64,000 nucleotides of DNA from Neobacillus cucumis (lineage in GTDB: Bacteria > Bacillota > Bacilli > Bacillales > Cytobacillaceae): the NCBI RefSeq assembly GCF_016908975.1, contig NZ_JAFBEX010000008.1, positions 1 through 64,000 of the forward strand, given 5' to 3'. Numbering within the stretch: the stretch's first letter is position 1; every line of letters starts with the position of its first letter. The notes beneath the pieces are model-generated. The model made no database searches. It was not told the DNA's origin and saw only the letters and a program-made list of their open reading frames with translations. This document shows positions 9,028-18,383 of the stretch, piece by piece. Position numbers and translations under genes: made by a program.

Positions 9028-10179
9028 ATGATATATTTTGATTTTGCTGCAACAACTCCATTAGACCAAGATGCTGCAGAGGTTTATGTAAAAGTGGCAA
9101 TGGAATATTTTGGCAACACCCAAAGTCTTCACGATTGCGGCAGTCAGGCAAATATACTCCTAGAAAATTGCCGCGAAGAATTGGCCCAGCTAATGGGCAT
9201 TCATAAAAAAGGATTGTATTTTACAAGTGGCGGTTCTGAAGGGAATTTTTTAGCCATAGAGGCTTTGCTTTCTTCACCGTTAAAGGATGGAAATCATATC
9301 ATTGCAGGTATAGCTGAGCATTCATCGATCCATGGGGTGTTAAATCGCCTCCAAAAACAGGGCTATGATGTCACACTAATTCCTTTTAATGCAGATGGCT
9401 TGATTGACCCAGAACTGCTGCTGCAATCAATTAGACCAGAAACGATTTTAATAACCGTGCAGCATGTGAATTCAGAGATTGGAACGATTCAGCCTATCGA
9501 GAAGATAGCAAAAATTGCCAAGAACAACCACATTCATTTTCATAGCGATTTTGTCCAGTCTTTTGGAAAAATAAATCTTAAAGCAATTGCTCCATTGATC
9601 AGCAGTTTTTCTTTTTCCGGTCACAAGATCTATGGACCAAAAGGAGTTGGCGGAGTCTATATCAAGCCTGAAATTCCTTTGATTCCGTTTTTTCCGGGTG
9701 GTTCACATGAAAGCGGGTTTAGGCCTGGAACGCTGAATGTCCCGGCGATTGCAGCCATGACAGCAGCAGCCCAGAAAATCATCGGAAGACTTGAAGAGGA
9801 TCAAAATAAGTTCCAATTGCTCCGAAAGGCGTTTATTGAAACACTGGAACCAATTAAACAATGGGTAAAAATCTATCAAGCGGATTATGAACGGCAGTTG
9901 GCTAATATTATTGGAATGAGAATAGCAGGAATTGAAGGGCAATGGATGATGCTTGAATGCAACCGGTTCGACTTTGCGATTTCAACCGGAAGTGCCTGCC
10001 AAATTGGGATGCAGACTCCTGCAAAAGTGACAGAAGCACTGGGATTAAACAAAGAGGCAGCTAAAGAATTTATTCGAATTTCGTTCGGTCATTCCTCGAC
10101 AACAGAAGATATTATCAAGCTGGGGGAAACTATTGTCCAGATCGTTGAGGCTTTCAAACCGGCACCCGTTATAGATTGA
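9028..10179 (+). CDS. nifS: Cysteine desulfurase of the NAD locus (NifS/NadS type)
   Basis: A PLP-dependent class V aminotransferase-fold enzyme that removes sulfur from cysteine, thought to serve NadA cluster assembly. The 383-aa product has N-terminal FDFAATTPLDQ, the PLP lysine motif SFSGHKIYGPKGVGG, and the cysteine loop STGSACQIG carrying the catalytic Cys. GGGGGAAGTAGG precedes the ATG. It is divergent from nadBCA and forms an operon with niaR 51 bases downstream. Its location separates it from housekeeping IscS/SufS paralogues. Confidence 0.92.
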   Translation: MIYFDFAATTPLDQDAAEVYVKVAMEYFGNTQSLHDCGSQANILLENCREELAQLMGIHKKGLYFTSGGSEGNFLAIEALLSSPLKDGNHIIAGIAEHSSIHGVLNRLQKQGYDVTLIPFNADGLIDPELLLQSIRPETILITVQHVNSEIGTIQPIEKIAKIAKNNHIHFHSDFVQSFGKINLKAIAPLISSFSFSGHKIYGPKGVGGVYIKPEIPLIPFFPGGSHESGFRPGTLNVPAIAAMTAAAQKIIGRLEEDQNKFQLLRKAFIETLEPIKQWVKIYQADYERQLANIIGMRIAGIEGQWMMLECNRFDFAISTGSACQIGMQTPAKVTEALGLNKEAAKEFIRISFGHSSTTEDIIKLGETIVQIVEAFKPAPVID

Positions 10180-10230
10180 AATCAACTGTGCTAGAATAGG
10201 AAGATAGATAATTATTTATAGGAGGTCTAC

Positions 10231-10767
10231 ATGACTGAACAAAAGAAAGTTTTGGGAGAGGAAAGAAGGGCGTTAATCCTCCAGCAGCTTAAAGACAGCT
10301 CAGAACCGCTCACCGGAAGTGAACTTGCGGCTAAAACGAATGTAAGCAGACAAGTCATTGTTGGGGATATCACCCTTTTGAAGGCTAAAAATGAACCAAT
10401 TATTGCAACGAGCCAAGGCTATATCTATTTAAAGACGAATTCCGGCACTGTCGTGTTTGAAAGAACAATCGCCTGCAAACATTCCCCAGAAGACACTGAA
10501 AAAGAGTTAAATATCTTGGTTGACCACGGCGTACTTGTAAAAGATGTGAGGATTGAACATACCGTATACGGTGATTTGACCGCTTCTGTAATGGTTTCAA
10601 ATCGCCAAGAAGTGAAGCAATTTATCGAAAACATGCAGACTACAAAAGCTTCGTTACTGTCAGAGTTAACCGGCGGCATACATCTTCATACCATAACTGG
10701 TTCTAGTAATCAGATTTTAGATCAAGCAGAAAATGCGTTACGAAAAGAAGGATTTCTAATTGAATAA
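10231..10767 (+). CDS. niaR: NAD biosynthesis repressor NiaR (YrxA)
   Basis: A niacin-responsive transcription repressor. The 178-aa product has an N-terminal winged helix-turn-helix (about 10-60; SGSELAAKTNVSRQVIVGDI) and a C-terminal 3H domain carrying three conserved histidines, seen here in CKHSPED, VEHTVYGD-type IEHTVYGD and GIHLHTI. AGGAGGT is placed eight bases before the ATG. It probably represses nadBCA and nifS-niaR through the shared divergent region. A terminator follows at once. Confidence 0.93.
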   Translation: MTEQKKVLGEERRALILQQLKDSSEPLTGSELAAKTNVSRQVIVGDITLLKAKNEPIIATSQGYIYLKTNSGTVVFERTIACKHSPEDTEKELNILVDHGVLVKDVRIEHTVYGDLTASVMVSNRQEVKQFIENMQTTKASLLSELTGGIHLHTITGSSNQILDQAENALRKEGFLIE

Positions 10768-10772
10768 GAAAA

Positions 10773-10805
10773 GAGACCCGAACTATAAATGGACGGGTCT
10801 CTTAT
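10773..10805 (+). terminator. Terminator after niaR
   Basis: GAGACCCG and CGGGTCTC form a perfect 8-base stem followed by TTATTTAT, five bases after the niaR stop. Confidence 0.9.
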
Positions 10806-10840
10806 TTATGAAAAAGAAATAAGTTTTGACTTCAAGAATT

Positions 10841-10957
10841 GTCTAGCTCCAGGCGCCATCGGCTCGAGGTCACAAGACAAGCCGTCCAAAAGGTTAAAGA
10901 ACAACCTTCCGGCCGGTTTGTCTTGTGATTGTCGCCGAAAGCTAAGCGCCTTCCGCT
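10841..10957 (+). repeat. Dispersed nested-hairpin element, copy 2
   Basis: Core arms CACAAGACAA (10871-10880) and TTGTCTTGTG (10918-10927) enclose an AAGGTT/AACCTT helix. Middle arms CGGC (10860-10863)/GCCG (10934-10937) and outer arms GGCGC (10852-10856)/GCGCC (10946-10950) flank it. It lies between the convergent niaR and pheA and may double as the pheA terminator, since no other is visible. Confidence 0.9.
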
Positions 10958-10965
10958 TTTCTTAT

Positions 10966-11820
10966 TTAATCAAGATTTACCATGACGTGTGGATAGCTTC
11001 CTAACACTTTGACACCACAGCCAAGTGCCTCAAGTTCGGCAATCGCGCCTGGAATTAACACATCGTCGAGCTTCATTTCAATATCGATAATAAAGAAATA
11101 ATTCCCAATTCCTGTTTTCATTGGTCTTGATTCAATTTTGGAAAGATTCAATTTTCTCCAGGCAAACGCTGATAATACCTGATGAAGAGCTCCTGCTTGG
11201 TCTGAAGGTAATGTAACCATTAGAGAGGTTTTATAATGTTCGGAACCGCTTATTTCTGCAAAATTCAAAGCCTGCTCTGACAACACAAAAAAGCTGGTAT
11301 GGTTAAAATGAAAATCATGAATATCTTTCTGAACGATGGCTAAACCATATTCCTTTGCTGCCAGTTCATTCGCAATGGCTGCAGCATTTAGTTCTGGCTG
11401 TTCCATGACCATCTTGGCAGCTGCCGCTGTTGATGAGACACTTTCAATTGGCACCCCTTTAAAATGGGTATGTAAAAACTTATGGCACTGAGCAATCGCA
11501 TGGGAATGACTAAATACTTTTGAAACATTTTGCCAATGGTCTTTATTATCAGGATGTACCATCAGATGCTGTTTAATGGGTAATGTGATTTCTCCTAAAA
11601 TGGGAATATCGACTACATGTGTTAGATAATCCAGTGTAATATTAACGGAGCCTTCCAACGAGTTTTCAACTGGGACAACTGCCAGTTCTACTTTCTTCTC
11701 GACAATGGCATCAATGCTTTCTGGAATTGTGCTATAGGGCTCTAAATCAAAGCCTTGAAAAACCTTTCTGACTGCTAATTCAGTGAATGTTGCCTTTGGC
11801 CCTAAATAACCAACCTTCAT
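10966..11820 (-). CDS. pheA: Prephenate dehydratase PheA
   Basis: Converts prephenate to phenylpyruvate in phenylalanine synthesis. The 284-aa monofunctional enzyme has an N-terminal dehydratase domain (GYLGPKATFTE; PVENSLEGSV; the FNHTSFFVLS segment with the catalytic Thr region) and a C-terminal ACT domain for Phe feedback (about residues 195-280, with SKIESRP). ATG at 11820 is chosen over GTG 11832 because GGAGTGGAG immediately precedes it and the family begins MKVGYLGP. pheB, with another ACT domain, lies just upstream in the same direction. Confidence 0.96.
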   Translation of the reverse strand: MKVGYLGPKATFTELAVRKVFQGFDLEPYSTIPESIDAIVEKKVELAVVPVENSLEGSVNITLDYLTHVVDIPILGEITLPIKQHLMVHPDNKDHWQNVSKVFSHSHAIAQCHKFLHTHFKGVPIESVSSTAAAAKMVMEQPELNAAAIANELAAKEYGLAIVQKDIHDFHFNHTSFFVLSEQALNFAEISGSEHYKTSLMVTLPSDQAGALHQVLSAFAWRKLNLSKIESRPMKTGIGNYFFIIDIEMKLDDVLIPGAIAELEALGCGVKVLGSYPHVMVNLD

Positions 11821-11888
11821 GTCTTTCTCCACTCCCCTGTATTTTTAAAAAGAAGACAAAGAACAGGTATAAGAGCGGACTTTGTCCG

Positions 11889-12338
11889 CTACGCTCCTGT
11901 TCCTAGCACTTCTACTTTTTCAACAAATTCAAGTTTTCTTAGTTCTGTAAGTAAATCATCTAACTTTGTTGTGATGTTGGATGTATTTAATGATAACGTT
12001 ACGTTAGCCCTGCCTTGGAGAGGGATCGTTTGGTGTATGGTCAGGACATTACAGCCTGAAGAGGCAACGACCCCTAACAAATTAGACAAAGTACCCGAGC
12101 GGTCTTCTAAATGAAAGAAAAGGGAAATAATCTTCTCTTTCTGAATCGTAGAAAAAGAAAAAACGGTGTCCCTGTATTTATAAAAGGCGCTTCGGCTTAG
12201 ATCCGCTTTTAGAACGGCTTCGGCAATCGAGTCTGCTTTACCCCTTTCAAGCATCTCTTTCACTTCAATAGTTTTCTTCATCGCTTCTGGCAAAACATCC
12301 TCACGGACTAGGTAAAACTTTTTATCTAAGTTATCCAT
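11889..12338 (-). CDS. pheB: ACT-domain regulatory protein PheB (UPF0735)
   Basis: A 149-aa protein with an N-terminal helix-turn-helix-like segment ([23 protein letters not shown], about 35-57) and a C-terminal ACT domain (about 72-145; [21 protein letters not shown]). The B. subtilis homologue, also called ThrR, has been linked to repression of threonine-pathway genes. It lies between obg and pheA, about 30 bases after obg and 68 bases before pheA, and is likely cotranscribed with obg. No enzymatic residues are apparent. Confidence 0.87.
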   Translation of the reverse strand: MDNLDKKFYLVREDVLPEAMKKTIEVKEMLERGKADSIAEAVLKADLSRSAFYKYRDTVFSFSTIQKEKIISLFFHLEDRSGTLSNLLGVVASSGCNVLTIHQTIPLQGRANVTLSLNTSNITTKLDDLLTELRKLEFVEKVEVLGTGA

Positions 12339-12367
12339 TTAACTCAACCTCGTTCTCCTGCAGAAAA

Positions 12368-13657
12368 CTACTCAATAAACTCAAATTCAAAGTCTAACAA
12401 TTTCACAATATCCCCGTCTTTTGCTCCTCTTTGTCTTAAGGCATCATCCACCCCAAAACCACGCAGCTGGCGTGCGAAACGGCGGACAGATTCTTCTCTT
12501 GAAAAATCGGTCATTCTAAATAGTCGTTCGAGCTTTTCGCCAGAGAGGACAAATGAACCGTCCGGATCTCTTGTAATCGTAAAGGCATCTGGGTCTGCTT
12601 CATGTTTATATAATACACGATGGACACCCGTTACCTCTTCTTCATGCTCAAGCGGGAATTCCGGTGTTTCCTCAATCTTATCTGCAACCGCAAATAAGAG
12701 ATCACGCAGCCCCTTTCTGGTTAAGGCTGAAATAGGGAAAATTGGATGATCCTCTTCTAATTGTTCCTTGAACAATTGTAAGTTTTCTTCGGCATCCGGC
12801 ATATCCATTTTATTAGCGACAATGATTTGCGGACGCTCTGTCAGTCTGAGATTATACTCTTTTAACTCTTTGTTGATGGTCACGTAATCCTCAAACGGAT
12901 CTCGTCCTTCAGTTGCAGCCATATCAATCACATGGACAATAACCCTTGTCCGCTCAATATGCCGCAAAAACTGATGACCAAGTCCTACGCCTTCGCTAGC
13001 ACCTTCAATTAATCCCGGCAGGTCAGCCATGACAAAGCTTCGACCATCCTCCGTTTCGACCATTCCAAGGTTTGGAACAATCGTCGTAAAGTGATACTCG
13101 GCAATTTTAGGCTTTGCTGATGAAACAACCGATAATAAAGTTGATTTACCAACACTAGGGAAACCAACAAGACCAACATCTGCCAGTAATTTTAATTCAA
13201 GTATGACATCACGTTCTTGACCTGGCTCTCCATTCTCCGCAATTTCAGGAGCTGGATTTTGCGGAGTGGCAAAGCGAGTATTTCCCCGGCCACCGCGCCC
13301 GCCTTTTGCAATGATGGCTTGTTGCCCATGTTCCACTAAATCAGCGATCACTTCTTTTGTTTCCGCATCAATCACGACTGTTCCAGGCGGTACTTTTACA
13401 ATCATATCCTGAGAACCTCTGCCGTGCATTCCTTTGGACATACCATGTTCCCCGCGCTCCGCTTTAAAATGGCGCTTATATCGGAAATCCATTAAGGTAC
13501 GTAAACCTTCGTTCACTTCAAATACGACATTAGCCCCTTTACCGCCATCACCGCCGGCAGGACCCCCGTTTGGTACATATTTTTCACGGCGAAAGGCAAC
13601 CATTCCATTGCCACCGTCTCCGCCTTTTACATATATTTTGACTTGATCGACAAACAT
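12368..13657 (-). CDS. obg: Obg GTPase (CgtA), ribosome assembly and stress
   Basis: An essential GTPase that binds the 50S subunit and links growth to sporulation and the stress response. The 429-aa product has the Gly-rich Obg fold (1-158; repeated [13 protein letters not shown]), the G domain ([24 protein letters not shown], about 160-330) and the C-terminal OCT domain. ATG at 13657 follows GGAGG by six bases and matches the family N terminus MFVDQVK; the longer frame from 13678 lacks support. It sits 37 bases after spo0B, the standard sporulation-growth gene pair. Confidence 0.96.
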   Translation of the reverse strand: MFVDQVKIYVKGGDGGNGMVAFRREKYVPNGGPAGGDGGKGANVVFEVNEGLRTLMDFRYKRHFKAERGEHGMSKGMHGRGSQDMIVKVPPGTVVIDAETKEVIADLVEHGQQAIIAKGGRGGRGNTRFATPQNPAPEIAENGEPGQERDVILELKLLADVGLVGFPSVGKSTLLSVVSSAKPKIAEYHFTTIVPNLGMVETEDGRSFVMADLPGLIEGASEGVGLGHQFLRHIERTRVIVHVIDMAATEGRDPFEDYVTINKELKEYNLRLTERPQIIVANKMDMPDAEENLQLFKEQLEEDHPIFPISALTRKGLRDLLFAVADKIEETPEFPLEHEEEVTGVHRVLYKHEADPDAFTITRDPDGSFVLSGEKLERLFRMTDFSREESVRRFARQLRGFGVDDALRQRGAKDGDIVKLLDFEFEFIE

Positions 13658-13694
13658 CAAATTCCTCCAGTCTTGCACATTAAATAAACTGATA

Positions 13695-14228
13695 TTATTT
13701 CTCGATTGGCATAAATAACTCTAAAGACAGTTCGGTTTCTGTAAATTCAATGACTGAAACTTCCACCGTTTTGTCAGACAAGAAACCCTCTATCAGTTCT
13801 CTATTCCTTATTATTCCGCTAAAATCAAAAAAGAAACGAACACCATTTGTTTGCGGTTCAATGGTAATCGATAAATTATTTTCATGATATGGCTCAATCG
13901 CTTGCTTCAAACTTCCAAAAAAGGTGTTTGTCCAGTTGGTCACAGCCATGTCATTAATGTTTGAAGCATCTGGTTCAAGGAGTACTTCATATTCCAACTT
14001 AAAAGAAGGATTTTCCCAATTAGATTTTAAGAGCAGCGCAGCAAACAATGGTATATGTAGATTTGATAGTTTTGCTTCATGCTGGGCCTCATTCACGATC
14101 TCGTCAATCACTTGTTTTACCCGGTCAATCCGATTTAAGTCAAGGTTTCCCTTTATTAACTGCAGCTTGTTTAACCAATCATGTCGTGAGTGCCGCAGCA
14201 CCTCCACGATATCCCATTCATTCCCCAT
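13695..14228 (-). CDS. spo0B: Spo0B sporulation phosphotransferase
   Basis: Spo0B relays phosphate from Spo0F to Spo0A. The 177-aa product has the helical hairpin motif [12 protein letters not shown], with the phosphorylated histidine expected at His16 (His30 in B. subtilis), and a degenerate kinase-like C-terminal domain. It lacks the ATP-binding motifs, as is normal. ATG at 14228 follows GGGAG by seven bases; the upstream GTG at 14258 has no ribosome site. It is cotranscribed with obg. Confidence 0.92.
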   Translation of the reverse strand: MGNEWDIVEVLRHSRHDWLNKLQLIKGNLDLNRIDRVKQVIDEIVNEAQHEAKLSNLHIPLFAALLLKSNWENPSFKLEYEVLLEPDASNINDMAVTNWTNTFFGSLKQAIEPYHENNLSITIEPQTNGVRFFFDFSGIIRNRELIEGFLSDKTVEVSVIEFTETELSLELFMPIEK

Positions 14229-14385
14229 ATGTACACTCCCACTTTTAAGTGTTGACACTGTTTGCTGTTAGTATATCAAAAAAACAAACACGAGTAGACT
14301 TTTTTCGACTAGAAATGTTTTTTTAGAGGCAGAAATTAGAAGATTCCCCGAAGTGTTTAGTGAAGATATGCTTTTTTTATAAAAA

Positions 14386-14548
14386 GGCTGTGTTAAACTT
14401 GAATGTTGAATTCCGCTTCAGACGCTCGCTTTCCGCGGGCGTGCCGAGGAGCCTCCTCGACGCTGAAAGCGTCTGCGGGGTCTCCCGCAGGAGTCGAGCG
14501 CCTTCCGCTCCAATCAACATTGTTACAAAATCAACCTTTAACACAGCC
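14386..14548. mobile_element. MITE-like palindromic element A
   Basis: A non-coding 163-bp element bounded by perfect 12-bp terminal inverted repeats GGCTGTGTTAAA (14386-14397) and TTTAACACAGCC (14537-14548). A second inner pair is AATGTTGA/TCAACATT. The GC-rich core (GGCGTGCCGAGGAGCCTCC, GTCTGCGGGGTCTCCCGC) and the end CGAGCGCCTTCCGCTCCAAT are shared with element B at 17217. No transposase is encoded. It lies in the 338-bp gap between spo0B and rpmA. Confidence 0.85.
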
Positions 14549-14555
14549 CATAAAA

Positions 14556-14590
14556 AAGAAAACTCTAACCAAACAGGTTAGAGTTTTCTG
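14556..14590 (-). terminator. Terminator after rpmA
   Basis: GAAAACTCTAACC and GGTTAGAGTTTTC form a perfect 13-base stem, followed on the minus strand by a T-rich run. It closes the rplU-prp-rpmA operon. Confidence 0.93.
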
Positions 14591-14596
14591 ATGTTT

Positions 14597-15233
<637 letters not shown>

Positions 15234-15248
15234 CTATGATTCAACACC

Positions 15249-15557
15249 TTACGCGTTGATTTTTTCGATGACAACTTTAGTGTAAGGTTGACGATGACCT
15301 TGTTTCTTACGGTTGTTTTTCTTCGCTTTGTATTTGAAAACGATGATTTTCTTTTGACGACCTTGCTTTTCAACTTTAGCTGTAACTGTAGCGCCAGCAA
15401 CAACAGGGCTACCAACTTTAACAGTTTCACCGCCAACGAAAAGAACCTTGTCAAAAGTAACTGTTTCACCAGCTTCAACATCTAATTTTTCAATGTAGAT
15501 AGCTTGGCCTTCTTCGACTTTCAATTGCTTACCGCCAGTTTCGATAATTGCGTACAT
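15249..15557 (-). CDS. rplU: Ribosomal protein bL21
   Basis: A 102-aa 50S protein beginning [14 protein letters not shown] and ending in the basic [16 protein letters not shown] region. ATG at 15557 follows AGGAGGTG by six bases; the in-frame GTG at 15566 lies within that ribosome site. It is the first gene of the operon, preceded by a structured leader. Confidence 0.97.
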   Translation of the reverse strand: MYAIIETGGKQLKVEEGQAIYIEKLDVEAGETVTFDKVLFVGGETVKVGSPVVAGATVTAKVEKQGRQKKIIVFKYKAKKNNRKKQGHRQPYTKVVIEKINA

Positions 15558-15675
15558 GAACTGCACCTCCTTATAAACTCAGACTCGCCAAATACAGGCG
15601 CTTATGCTATTTTAAGAGCAAAAGTCTTAGTACCTGAATTGTGCGGTTGTAGCACGGGTGCTACAAACATAACAG
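15558..15675 (-). ncRNA. L21 leader (ribosomal protein autoregulatory 5' UTR)
   Basis: The about 115-base 5' UTR between the promoter and rplU contains the perfect hairpin GTAGCACCCGTGCTAC (15649-15664) and further paired segments around GCGCCTGTATTTGGCG just before the ribosome site. Position and form match the L21 leader of Bacillales. Autoregulation by L21 is the known idea for this family and is not shown here. Confidence 0.8.
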
Positions 15676-15679
15676 TAAG

Positions 15680-15709
15680 ATACTAACATAGATTTGATGA
15701 ATGTGTCAA
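15680..15709 (-). promoter_or_regulatory. Promoter of the rplU operon
   Basis: On the minus strand TTGACA (15704-15709) and TAGTAT (15680-15685) are separated by 18 bases, immediately downstream of the rng stop. This is a strong sigma-A match. Confidence 0.85.
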
Positions 15710-15725
15710 TAGTATTTTGGGTACT

Positions 15726-17189
15726 TCACAGGCTGGCATTTTCCTTAGAGCCGAGTTCATCCCTACTGCCAAACTGCTTTAACTGATAGTAATGTGGAAG
15801 TGATGCTTGAATAATAAAATAAAGTTTGACATGAAGCAGCTCCTCTAGTGTCCCCCTGTGGGTTTCATTTTCACCCAGCAATGCTGCCTTTACTTCAGGT
15901 GTTGTCTCGATAAGGATGGCCTCAAAATCTGCCTGCCGGTGCTCAAACAATTCTCTTTCTAACCGGAATGCAACCGTTTCTGGACTAAGCATCCGCCCAG
16001 TGCCTTCGCAGACCGGACATTTCACTTTCAGCGCCTCGGACAAAGTGATTTTTGTTTTCTTCCTTGTCAGCTGGAGGATGCCAAGCTCAGTAAATCCGAT
16101 TATTTTTGTTCTTTTTTCATCTTTCCTTAAGTTTTCTTCCATCGTGTCGAGAATCGCCTGCTTGTCCTGCTCCCTTTTCATATCAATAAAGTCAATTAAG
16201 ACAATTCCACCGATATCGCGAAGCCGAAGCTGTCTGACGATTTCCTTGGCTGCGAGTTGATTTGTTTTAAGAACGGTATCCTGGTAGTCCGTCTTACCGG
16301 AAAATTTCCCTGTATTCACATCAATAATCGTTAGAGCCTCTGTTTCATCATAGATAAGATAGGCCCCATGATCGAGCCAGACGATTCTTTTCAGCGCTTT
16401 ATCAATTTCATGCTCCACATTCCTGTTTGAAAAAATATTCTCTTTGCCGTTGTAGTACGTAAGCTTAACGTTCTCATTACTCGGCTCGAGCATTCTTTTT
16501 AGTGCGAGATCGTCCACGATGATGTCGCCTGTTTTCATCCTTGCTGCTTGGTTTCTGACCATTTCCATAAAGGTGTCTTTTTGTAGGATTAACCCCGGCT
16601 TTTTCATCGGTGCTGCTTTTTGTACCATATCCTGATATTGTTCTCGTAGGGCTTGAAGTTCTGTGGAGATTTCTTCTTGTGTGCTATAAATTCCGGATGT
16701 CCGAAAAATCATCCCTTCTTCTTCGGTTTTTAACTGGCTTCCGATTCGGCGTAGGGCAGCTTTTTTCGATTCATCGGCAATTTTTTTGGATACAGCCACA
16801 TATCGTCCCTGTGGCATGTAAATCAGGTGATTTCCCTCTATTTCAATGATGGCTTTGACTTTTGGACCTTTGGTGCCTGTTGCATCCTTTTCGACCTGAA
16901 CCAGCATTTTTTCTCCCTGATGAACATAGGAGGTAATATTTTTCTGCTTTTCGGTTGATTGAACAAATGAAGGCAGAACATCGCGGTGCAAATAAGCATT
17001 TTTCTCCTCGCCGATATCAATGAAAGCCGCGTTCATCCCTGGAAGGACTTTTGTGACGGTTCCAAAGTAAATATTACCGACCAGTGAGCGGTGTTCAGGC
17101 CGGTCCATGACAATATTTTCAACACGGTTATCTCGAAGATAAGCAAATCGTTTTTCCCGTGAATAATAGTTAACAATTAATGTTTCCAA
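15726..17189 (-). CDS. rng: Ribonuclease G/E family endoribonuclease
   Basis: An endoribonuclease of the Rne/Rng family acting on AU-rich single-stranded RNA. The product (about 487 aa) has an N-terminal S1-like RNA-binding region (GNIYFGTVTKVLPGMNAAFIDIG), the catalytic DNase I-like part with LTIIDVNTGKF and GGIVLIDFIDM, and the zinc-link CPVCEGTGR. The start is uncertain: ATG at 17222 has no ribosome site and overlaps a repeat end, while TTG at 17189 (L-E-T-L-I-V-N) has GAGG nine bases upstream and matches the usual N terminus, so it is preferred. B. subtilis lacks this enzyme. Confidence 0.92.
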   Translation of the reverse strand: METLIVNYYSREKRFAYLRDNRVENIVMDRPEHRSLVGNIYFGTVTKVLPGMNAAFIDIGEEKNAYLHRDVLPSFVQSTEKQKNITSYVHQGEKMLVQVEKDATGTKGPKVKAIIEIEGNHLIYMPQGRYVAVSKKIADESKKAALRRIGSQLKTEEEGMIFRTSGIYSTQEEISTELQALREQYQDMVQKAAPMKKPGLILQKDTFMEMVRNQAARMKTGDIIVDDLALKRMLEPSNENVKLTYYNGKENIFSNRNVEHEIDKALKRIVWLDHGAYLIYDETEALTIIDVNTGKFSGKTDYQDTVLKTNQLAAKEIVRQLRLRDIGGIVLIDFIDMKREQDKQAILDTMEENLRKDEKRTKIIGFTELGILQLTRKKTKITLSEALKVKCPVCEGTGRMLSPETVAFRLERELFEHRQADFEAILIETTPEVKAALLGENETHRGTLEELLHVKLYFIIQASLPHYYQLKQFGSRDELGSKENASL

Positions 17190-17216
17190 ATGAAGCGTCC
17201 TCACTTTACACGTATA

Positions 17217-17466
17217 CTTCATGAAGGCTATCTAAAATTAGGCTGTTGATTTCCGCTCCAGGCGCTCAGCAAACCCGCGGGTGTGCCGGGGAGCCTCCTC
17301 GGCGAAGACAGCGCCTGTGGGGTCTCCCCAGCCCCGTACTCCCGCAGGACATTGAAATTCTTCCTTGAGTCCGCCCACGCACGAAGAAAATGCGATAGCA
17401 TTTTCGAGGAGTCGAGCGCCTTCCGCTCCAATCAACTATTTTGACCTTCACACAGCCTTCATGAAG
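17217..17466. mobile_element. MITE-like palindromic element B, longer form
   Basis: A 250-bp element with perfect 13-bp terminal inverted repeats CTTCATGAAGGCT (17217-17229) and AGCCTTCATGAAG (17454-17466). CTTCATGAAGG also occurs as a direct repeat at both ends. The core and the CGAGCGCCTTCCGCTCCAATCAA end match element A, with about 75 extra bases (roughly 17345-17410) splitting the CTCCCGCAGGA block. Short frames inside are not accepted as genes. It sits between spoIVFB and rng and touches the upstream possible rng start. Confidence 0.82.
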
Positions 17467-17490
17467 GAAGCGCTCGTTTCCGAGCGCTCC
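17466..17490 (-). other. GC-rich hairpin downstream of spoIVFB
   Basis: GGAGCGCTCG-GAAA-CGAGCGCTTCC is a near-perfect stem with a GNRA tetraloop. There is no T tract after it, so it is more likely a 3'-end stabiliser or processing site than a classical terminator. Confidence 0.6.
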
Positions 17491-17510
17491 ACTTAATTAT
17501 TTATTATACC

Positions 17511-18383
17511 CTAATAGTACGAAAAAAGAAGGTCGCTGATTTTGTCGGTGAGGCGCTTTTCTGAAAAGTAGGCATGCAGGAGCTCATTTTCATCCAAGGT
17601 TCCCTTTTCTCGGCCGTCTCCTTCGACAATGATGGGATGCTTGCAGCCGCGCTGGAATTTTTCAAGAACATGGATGACAAGATCCTCTTCATTGGCCTGA
17701 ATGGGCTTTAGGATATCTGGTGTTGCTGCCTTTTTTCCGTAATAGCGCTCTAGTAAAAAGCGCATAAAAATAAACCGGCGCTGCTTCCACTCATGATAAA
17801 GCGAGAAAAACAAGAAGCAAACCACCACCCAAACATTTAAATGCAACGGAGCTGTTAATAAAATCATGATTGAAAACAAACTTAAACTGAAAAGAGAAAT
17901 CAGCAGTGTCAGTTGATGCGCCTTTGGAAAAGCATCTTTTAAGGAAAGCAGTAAAAAGACAAGCTTTCCTCCATCAAGCGGCCAAACCGGCAGTAGGTTA
18001 AAGACCAAAATCATGACATTATATTGGATAAATAAGTGATATAAATCCTCTGGGATTAGCTGCAGTGAGAACAAGACATAAGCAAGTGCTACCATCCAGA
18101 CATGCTGAAGCGGACCCGCAAGTACGACAATCGTCTCCTCTTTTAGAGGTCGATTACCGTGCTCATCCATTTCAGCCACCCCGCCAAACGGCAGCAAGGA
18201 GATCTTTTTAATCCTCCAGGAAAAAAAAGAAGCCGCAGCCGCATGTCCCATCTCATGTATAAAGATAATCCCTAGAAGCATTGAGACTTCAAGAAAATGC
18301 GCTGTAGCAATGGATAATGCAATCACAATCCACAGCAAAGGATGGATTGTAATGAGTCTGAAAAGTGATAAAGTTCTATTCAA
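17511..18383 (-). CDS. spoIVFB: SpoIVFB, intramembrane metalloprotease processing pro-sigma-K
   Basis: A site-2-type zinc protease in the outer forespore membrane that cleaves pro-sigma-K in the mother cell. The 290-aa product has about six membrane segments, the zinc motif HEMGH at residues 43-47 with catalytic Glu44, and the LDG motif in LLPVWPLDGGKL near 135. A soluble CBS-like C-terminal domain follows (about 215-290), which senses ATP in homologues. The start overlaps the end of spoIVFA by 8 bases. BofC and SpoIVFA hold it inactive until SpoIVB signals. Confidence 0.96.
   Translation of the reverse strand: MNRTLSLFRLITIHPLLWIVIALSIATAHFLEVSMLLGIIFIHEMGHAAAASFFSWRIKKISLLPFGGVAEMDEHGNRPLKEETIVVLAGPLQHVWMVALAYVLFSLQLIPEDLYHLFIQYNVMILVFNLLPVWPLDGGKLVFLLLSLKDAFPKAHQLTLLISLFSLSLFSIMILLTAPLHLNVWVVVCFLFFSLYHEWKQRRFIFMRFLLERYYGKKAATPDILKPIQANEEDLVIHVLEKFQRGCKHPIIVEGDGREKGTLDENELLHAYFSEKRLTDKISDLLFSYY

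Noticed and set aside
10789..11004. 71-codon plus-strand frame after niaR
   Set aside because: It spans the niaR terminator and copy 2 of the nested-hairpin element.
14360..14591. Plus-strand frames of 62-73 codons between spo0B and rpmA
   Set aside because: They read through MITE-like element A and the rpmA terminator.
17228..17451. Three overlapping minus-strand frames in the rng-spoIVFB gap
   Set aside because: All lie within MITE-like element B and have no ribosome sites.
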